A stretch of 24,038 nucleotides of DNA from Chara braunii (lineage: Eukaryota > Streptophyta > Charophyceae > Charales > Characeae): positions 51,773 to 75,810 of the forward strand of contig BFEA01001100.1 in the NCBI GenBank assembly GCA_003427395.1. The letters are read 5' to 3'. Positions within the stretch are counted from its first letter, which is position 1. Each line of letters begins with the position of its first letter. Under the pieces are notes generated by a model. That model was given only the letters and a program-made list of their open reading frames with translations. It was not told the DNA's origin and ran no database searches. Shown here piece after piece: positions 18,754-24,038 of this stretch. Position numbers and translations under genes: made by a program.

Positions 18754-19472
18754 AATGCCACCCTCGAGATTAACGAGGATCGCAGGAGTATGGGTACTAC
18801 ATAGTACGCCATCATTGCGATCGCTTGCGTATGCTTGCATTGCGAATCGATATGAGTTAGCCTTGCGTCCACGCGGTTTTATACTAAGTCTCGCACGCGA
18901 CGTCTATCCGATTTCCGCATTGGAGAGTTATGGGATGGCTACTAAGGGACTAGGAGTGTTGTCGCATTGTTTGTTCAGTGTCGTTTTGTGTATGTATCCG
19001 TATGCGTGTGTGTTTTTATTATGGTGTGCGCGTGGTGTGTGGGATGCATCCTAGTCGACCGACGACGGATCGCGCTTGGGACTTCAGCCCCCCCAAGATG
19101 CCGATTCGTGTGCGGGTTAGATAGAGGCGTAATACAGCACGTACCCCCTATGCTACAACGAACGAGAAGCGCCCTCGGCTGGTCCACCTCTGCGATTGCA
19201 ACTGAGCAGCTTTCGTACTGTGGACAGGTAGCTCGACGGGGATACGCCCACTGAAGGGAGGTGACAACTCTCGTAAGGTGGAGGTAAGTCGTGCCTCGCG
19301 TAGGCCCTATCCTGTCGTAGGGGCTCGTGAGAGGTATGGCTGGCGCACTCGGCCGGAGCGGCTTGTGGAAGTTCCATGTATATTCGCGACGAGGATTTAG
19401 ACCAACGCCTGCGTGACGCCGTTAGGAGGGTCCCGCGCTGCCCCGTTCAGTGTCGGACCGATGCGCTTGACA

Positions 19473-19476
19473 ACGC
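19473..19476. repeat. Target-site duplication, right copy (ACGC)
   Basis: Directly follows the GACA terminus of the right LTR and matches 334-337. Four bases, against the five usual for Ty3/gypsy elements. The next flanking bases differ, so it cannot be extended. Confidence 0.85.
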
Positions 19477-20050
19477 CGCAGGTCGACAACATTATTATTG
19501 CCGGCGATTTTAACACGATGATATCTCCCGAGCTGGACGCGGCTGCCCTGCGCCCCGAAGAGACAGACTTGGAAGCACTGCGAGCCAGCATGGGTAGCAT
19601 GGGATGCAGCGACTCATTTCGAACCATGCGCCCGGACCTCAGGACATACACGTTTTGCGGCAACACCCCGAAGCGACGCAACCAAATACACATGATTTGG
19701 GCCTCGGACCAGATGAACATGCGGTGCGAGGAGGTTTCTACTATGCCTACTGCCTCATCAGATCATGCGGTCGTCATGACCTCCTTTGCTACAGGACGAA
19801 TGGGGATGGGAAGGTCACCAGCCTCCGTTCCTGCATGGGTCTTCACCAATCCGGACTATCGCCCGCTCGTGCACTGCTTTTGGGAGGACTGAGCCGAGCA
19901 TTGTCCACATGACGAATACCTCCACCGGATCACTGAGGCCCTTATCGAGCTGCGGCGACTGTTGTTATCCAGGTTGCCGGTCCAACGCTTAGCACACCAG
20001 CGAACCGGGAAAGATTTTGTGGACAGACTTTTTCGCGGGACAAAGGACCC
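19477..20050 (+). pseudogene. LINE ORF2, C-terminal half of AP endonuclease and start of linker (broken)
   Basis: Frame 0 continues the endonuclease in phase with the fragment ending at 337. It shows VDNIIIAGDFN with the GDFN motif, DSFRTMRP, YTF, and SSDHAV with the catalytic Asp-His pair at 19761-19766. The usual R-I-D motif before it reads NQIHMIWAS, so the conserved Asp is His here. An in-frame TGA at 19890-19892, where Trp is expected after WED, ends the frame. The same frame then continues through linker sequence to about 20040, where a frameshift follows. It acted with the downstream RT in target-primed reverse transcription; this copy cannot make the full protein. Confidence 0.88.
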
Positions 20051-20453
20051 CGGGAGGCCGACGAAGTCGAGTGGTGGGCGGAGCGAATGGAGACCGTGCG
20101 GCAATGGCGGGAGTGGCAGATCGAGGACGCGGCATGGTGGGGACGTAGGAGCAAGGAGGCATAGGCCTTAGTGGGTGAGCGAATGGCCAGGCGGTTCTTC
20201 ACCGAGCTTAAGAAGAAGAAGGCCTCAACAGTCATGACGGCAATGATGCACCCGTTCGACCCAGCCGTAGGTCAGCACACGAGGCATTCTCAAGTGCGTG
20301 ACAGACTTCTATAGGGGCCTACTCACGGAAGACGAGATGTGGTCCCCGGGAGCCATGGCCACGCAACCCGAGAATTAAGTGTGGCAGTTCGTACGAAGTC
20401 GGCTCGATTTGGACCACAGCTGCTGCCTGGATTAAAACATCACTCAGGAGGAG
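20051..20453 (+). pseudogene. LINE ORF2 linker between endonuclease and RT (broken)
   Basis: Frame 2 from 20051 reads a Trp- and charge-rich segment (VEWWAERMETVRQWREWQ, then AAWWGRRSKEA) typical of the region before the RT in plant LINEs. A TAG at 20162-20164 interrupts it where Trp is likely, and another TAG lies at 20312-20314. Near 20285 the frame shifts to 0, which reads VTDFYRGLLTEDE. That is followed by TAA at 20376-20378 and 20433-20435 and then by QEEVDAAIKELP leading into the RT. Four stops and two frameshifts in 400 bases mark it as long inactive. Confidence 0.8.
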
Positions 20454-22171
20454 GTGGATGCGGCCATCAAGGAACTCCCTCGGCTAAAGGCGGCAGGCCT
20501 GGACGGGATGCCAATCGAGCTCTTTAAGGAATTGAGGCATTTTTTTGCCACGCTCCTGACTCCGACTTTTAACGACGCCCTGAGGCATGCCGAGTTCCCA
20601 GCAGGCTTCGCCGATGCATATGTCGTCCTGTTGTATAAGAAGGGGCCCAAGGATGACGTCCGAAATTGGCAGCCGATCTCCATTCTGAACGCCATCTACA
20701 AGATCCTGGCCAAAATTTTGGCAACCCGAGGCAATGCAGTGCTGCCCAGCTTCATCCACCCCACGCAGACGGGCTTTGTCCCAGGTCGGCAAATAACAAC
20801 CAGCATTTTAATGGCCCACCAGGTGCTTGAGGAGACCGAGGTGTTGGGACAATCGCTGGCGTTCGTATCCATTGACCTGCAAAAAGCTTACGACAGGGTT
20901 AGATGGGAGTTTCTTCTGCAGCCCATGGCCAGACGAGGTTTCGGGCCATATTTCGGGGATGGGTACGAACGATGCAAAATCAAGCCTCCACAATTATGCA
21001 GGTCAATGGGGTGAGGTCCGAAACGCTCAAAGTGACTCACTCAGTGAGGCAGGGCTGCCCCCTGTCCCCCGCGTTGTACGTCATTTACATCGAGTTGCTA
21101 TATGAGCTTCTTCGGGGCGATGCACGACTGCGGGGCCTGAGACTTCAGCAAGGTGAAGAGCTGCAATCCTCGGCCTTTGCAAACGACACGGTGGCCATCA
21201 TCCCACCCAAGACTTGCCAACTGCGCTTCCTGCAGGAGGACCTGGCAACCTTTTGTAAATACTCGGGGGCCCGGGTCAACTGGGAGAAGTCACGGGCTAT
21301 TCTGCCATCGGACTTGGACCCGCCAGACGGAGGAGACATCCCTTTAGCAGAAGACGGATGGGCCCGGTTCCTAGGAGTCAGCCTCACCCCCAGTTGGGGG
21401 GGTGTCGAGCAGATGGCCATGCAGGCAGTGGCGGCAACGACAAAGTTAGAGGCATGGTCCAAAGTCGTGCATCTGGGAATATTCGGCAAAGCCTTGGTGA
21501 TCAAGAACTCCATTCTGGCCACAGTATGGTATGCAGGGGCCATACACATGCCGGGTAGGCGGACCTTTGCATACCTACGCCAGGCTATCCACGCTTACCT
21601 GTGGTCTGACAACGCAGACTCCCAGACCTCAATATACCGAGTAGCCTGGAACAAGCTGACCCAACCGAGAGTTGAAGGGGGATTGGGCCTTTTGGACCCA
21701 AGTCTGCAGATGATGGCTCTGCAAATGCGCCACCTGGTATGGTACTTGCTGATGATGGCTGGAGAGCAGTGGCACACTCTTACCACCCAGCACCTGGTAC
21801 ATGCCCTGCACCTACCGCCCGCACTCGTAGAGGTTAGTCTAGCCAGCAGCGGCCTGATTGGGCATGTGGCACGAGGAATGGTCTGGTCAGTGCCTCTAGG
21901 CCTATGGAAGAAGATTAGCCTGCTGAACGGTGCGCCCGCGACTGCAGACGCCGTATACAATCAGCTCCTCTTCGAGAACTGCTTCATCTGCAATAACAAG
22001 GGGGACTGCTTTCCATGGCAAGGGAAGCGCGGCGCCTACGGACAACAATGGGTTGAGCAAGGGGTCTTCAAGGTGCCACCTATGGAAGGAACATACGGGG
22101 GAGCGAAAAACGGACGAAGAAATGGCCAACGAACTTCCACACCAAGTGCAGCGGTCAAGCAGGCTGGCTGA
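20454..22171 (+). pseudogene. LINE ORF2 reverse transcriptase domain (frameshifted, FADD changed to FAND)
   Basis: Frame 0 carries KAAGLDGMPIELFK (the plant-LINE form of RT block 1), LLYKKGPKDDVRNWQPIS, TGFVPGR, and block A FVSIDLQKAYDRVRW with its catalytic Asp at 20874-20876. A one-base frameshift near 20955 moves the protein to frame 2. That frame gives GWVRTMQNQAS, block B HSVRQGCPLSPALY, block C FAND (21176-21187) and the KSRAI region, then about 300 residues of thumb and connection up to a stop at 22169-22171. Block C should be FADD or YADD; the first Asp codon is AAC, so one of the metal-binding residues is lost. Clearly an L1-type RT; inactive both by frameshift and by active-site change. 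Confidence 0.93.
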
Positions 22172-23307
22172 ACTAAGGAACACCATTCCTACTCAATGGG
22201 TGGACCTACCAAGGCAGGACCAGCTCTATGTAGGGGAGTGGGTGAAGCTGAAAGGAGAGGAAGCGCCCGCCAACATCTATAGGGTGGAAGCTAATGGGCC
22301 CGGCAATGCAGTGCAGGTCACGATGTGGCAAGTCGCCACTAACTATAGCGGCCTGGGTCAACCACTGCTCCGACGTGGCCAAGGGGGCCAGCTCCCCAGA
22401 CACGCGGTGGAAACAGTTCCAGTGGTCCAAGGGAGCAAGCAAGCGTCGGACCATAAGGTGCCATTCAGGATCTCTGTCCACCGACGCAATTTGTCCTTCG
22501 ACCCGCAGGATTTGACATGGCCGAAGCAGCACCATCATCAGAAGAAGGTTGCCCTCCAGCGGCTGGCTACCAAGCAAATCTATCGATCGCTGCTCCCACA
22601 CGTGGATATCTGGGAAACCTTCTTGACCGATGGGCCAAAAGTGCCTGGCTCCCGCCGGCCCGCTTGGCGAAATGGACGCGAAAGCGATGGAAGGGCCAAT
22701 GCGCGACATGGGCGAGTCTCCCAGACCAGAAACATGCGGGCCTCCTATAGATGATTGCCCATCTGGTGGTCTCGACAGCAGAATGGGAGGCCTAGAAGAG
22801 CCAGTACCAAGACGCGGAGTGCGCAACTGGATGCGGGGAGATGAAAGATCTCTCGCACCTCTTCATCCGCTGCCCCATGGTATGCGCCTTTTGGCACAGG
22901 TGGGCAGACGAGATGGCGGATAGCTCCCCGTTCTGCATCACGTAGGACGATAGTACGGCATTTTGATGGGGCTCAGCATGTCCCCGCAGAGGCTAGGCCA
23001 AGGAAACCGACTGGCAAGCGAGGTAGTACGTGCTGAGATCCTCTGGGCCATTTGGACGATCCGGAACGAATGCGTATGGCCAGGGACACCGCCAGCTCTC
23101 GAGAAGCTCAAATATCGGGTGATCGACAACATCAAGATGGCGATTATGATCGACTTCGCCCGTTGTACTAGAACGTCAGTTGCAGGGGAGGAGTGGTTTT
23201 GGAGTCGGTGGGAGCCGTACACGGCCTGGGTTACTCGTGGGGTGCAACCTGGGCAACTCGCCTTCGGTCGGTCTTTGCAGACAGCAGGTCCATGTCAAAA
23301 CCAGTAG
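22172..23307 (+). pseudogene. LINE ORF2 C-terminal region with CX3CX7HX4C zinc knuckle (broken)
   Basis: Frame 2, the same as the RT, resumes after several stops. It reads LLDRWAKSAWLP and GQCATWASLPDQKHAGLL, broken by TAG at 22748-22750 and 22793-22795. It then contains a zinc knuckle with Cys codons at 22820 and 22832, His at 22856 and Cys at 22871, i.e. CX3CX7HX4C, the spacing known from L1 ORF2 C termini, followed by FIRCP and CAFWHRW. Further stops follow. Frame 1 from about 22963 then reads RAEILWAIWTIRNECVW and runs to the natural-looking stop at 23305-23307. This C-terminal part contributes to RNA binding in L1 elements. No RNase H domain is visible. Confidence 0.85.
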
Positions 23308-24038
23308 AACACGAGTATACATTTAGGTAGGCAGGGGTGTAGAGTAACGTTCGGACTCTGCAGTGTACTATAGTAATAGGGAACCTAAGACGAACTTTCC
23401 TAAAAACGCTGGGGAATGAGTTGAGCGGGGCTGTCTTCGTGGGCTGCTTCCATATGTGTCTTTGTGTCGGTAAGACCTGGGTTGCGGGCGTCGATCAGAG
23501 AAGTGCAGATCGTGGGGCTTTTATGCAGTAGTGTGGCTAGTTCTTTTCATGCAGCAATGTGGCTGTTTTCTTCTGCGGGAGTTGAAACCTGAGTTGGGAT
23601 GGATAGAGTGTGCCGGCAGACCCTGATGTTCGGGTTAGTATCCTTGAGAGGTAGTGGTTTAGTCCGCGTGTACCTCGACAACAAAAAGTAAAAGACAGAT
23701 CAGTTTTCTGCCCCTTTTTTAGGATATAGCAACAGGTACACACTAGTCTCGTATAGACGGGCACAGTGCGACGACTGCGCCACATGCACAGCAGCAGTTT
23801 TCGAACGGTCTATAATGGCAGCGCGCAACGACAGGCTCATGAGGCCACTGGTACCACCCCCCCTGCACCCCTCCCCCCCCCCGGAGCCGCCCCGCTATGC
23901 GTCTGGGTACCATAGTGTGTTTCCCGGCTAGCAGAGATGATCTCGGGAGAGAAAGGGGTTTGAGGGGCGTACTGGTCCAAGCAGCACCCCCCTGAAAGGC
24001 GTCTCGAGCCCCAGGGGTAAGGCCATTCCACATCTTTG
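23308..24038 (+). other. 3' flank of the LINE (probable 3' UTR), no gene
   Basis: About 730 bp follow the ORF2 stop. I see no poly(A) tail, target duplication or other clear LINE terminus, so the LINE end may lie beyond the window or be degraded. Minus-strand open frames near 23537-24033 are composition-driven and lack domains. The only distinct feature is the C-run cluster at 23857-23893. Confidence 0.5.
23857..23893 (-). other. Potential G-quadruplex on the minus strand
   Basis: Four C-runs on the plus strand (23857-23863, 23868-23871, 23873-23882, 23890-23893) are separated by 4, 1 and 7 bases. The minus strand therefore fits the G3+N1-7 pattern for a quadruplex. Long homopolymers here are also prone to sequencing error. 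Confidence 0.5.

Larger units (their letters stand above)
338..19472 (+). mobile_element. 19.1-kb non-autonomous LTR retrotransposon (LARD-like) with ~7-kb LTRs
   Basis: Two direct repeats of 6.9 and 7.2 kb bound a 5.0-kb interior. Seen directly: TGTC...GACA termini, a 4-bp ACGC target duplication, a primer-binding site two bases inside the left LTR, and insertion within a LINE whose reading frame joins in phase when the element is removed. No gag-pol motif (zinc knuckle CX2CX4HX4C, DTG/DSG protease, YVDD-type RT, HHCC or DDE integrase) was found on either strand, and no ATG-initiated long frame exists inside. Non-coding interior plus very long LTRs is the definition of a LARD, which depends on an autonomous partner for its proteins. 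Orientation is plus, set by the primer-binding site. By eye the LTRs differ by several percent plus a few large indels, so the insertion is not recent. Confidence 0.92.
12257..19472 (+). repeat. 3' LTR (7,216 bp)
   Basis: Second copy of the terminal repeat, starting TGTCGGTG and ending TTGACA, followed directly by the ACGC target duplication and LINE coding sequence. Offset from the left LTR is 11,919 bp at the start and 12,195 bp at the end, reflecting indels. Extra here: about 327 bp at 13967-14293 and about 28 bp near 14340-14368. Missing here: about 106 bp relative to 5943-6048. It carries the same modules as the left LTR. One ambiguous base (N) lies at 18029. Confidence 0.9.

Noticed and set aside
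338-19472. Simple segmental or tandem duplication of 7 kb
   Set aside because: The repeats end exactly at TGTC/GACA, a primer-binding site adjoins the left copy, and a target duplication plus in-phase LINE sequence flank the whole.

Overview
The window looks like repeat-dominated nuclear DNA from a plant-type (streptophyte) genome. The evidence is an L1-like LINE with an AP endonuclease, a reverse transcriptase and a C-terminal CX3CX7HX4C zinc knuckle, split by an LTR retrotransposon. The LTR element has a primer-binding site matching the 3' end of plant tRNA-Asp. No intact host gene, rRNA, functional tRNA, CRISPR array or bacterial-type operon is visible. I cannot name the species.

Layout. 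Bases 1-337 are the first part of a decayed LINE ORF2 (endonuclease). Bases 338-19472 are one 19.1-kb LTR retrotransposon inserted in the endonuclease region, flanked by a 4-bp target duplication ACGC (334-337 and 19473-19476). From 19477 the LINE resumes: rest of the endonuclease, linker, reverse transcriptase, C-terminal zinc knuckle, stop at 23305-23307, then about 730 bp of non-coding 3' flank. If the insertion and one ACGC are removed, the endonuclease frame continues in phase across the junction, which strongly supports the boundaries. The LINE copy carries several frameshifts and stops, and FADD has become FAND in the reverse transcriptase, so it is dead.

The LTR element has direct repeats of 6,940 bp (338-7277) and 7,216 bp (12257-19472), starting TGTC and ending GACA (GATA in the left copy). 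They flank a 4,979-bp internal region. The primer-binding site is at 7280-7297. I see no gag, protease, integrase, RT or RNase H, so this is a non-autonomous element of the LARD type (large retrotransposon derivative) with exceptionally long LTRs. The LTRs are mosaic: GC-rich (338-1980), purine-biased (about 1980-3100), CTG-rich (3235-3560), AT-rich with hairpins and degenerate direct repeats (about 4040-5900, ending near a TATA-like box), then GC-rich again (about 6240-7277).

The most unusual signal is a set of six related hairpins in each LTR (4238-4899 and 16533-17199). A 19-21-nt loop sequence is conserved (consensus ATGTTCCATAAGTTTGGGTG), while the outer stem sequence differs from copy to copy yet stays self-complementary. 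That is the reverse of ordinary dispersed palindromes and looks like selection for structure. Other leads are a tRNA-like relic (about 12021-12098), hairpin clusters in the internal region, and a 113-bp block identical between the two otherwise diverged LTRs.
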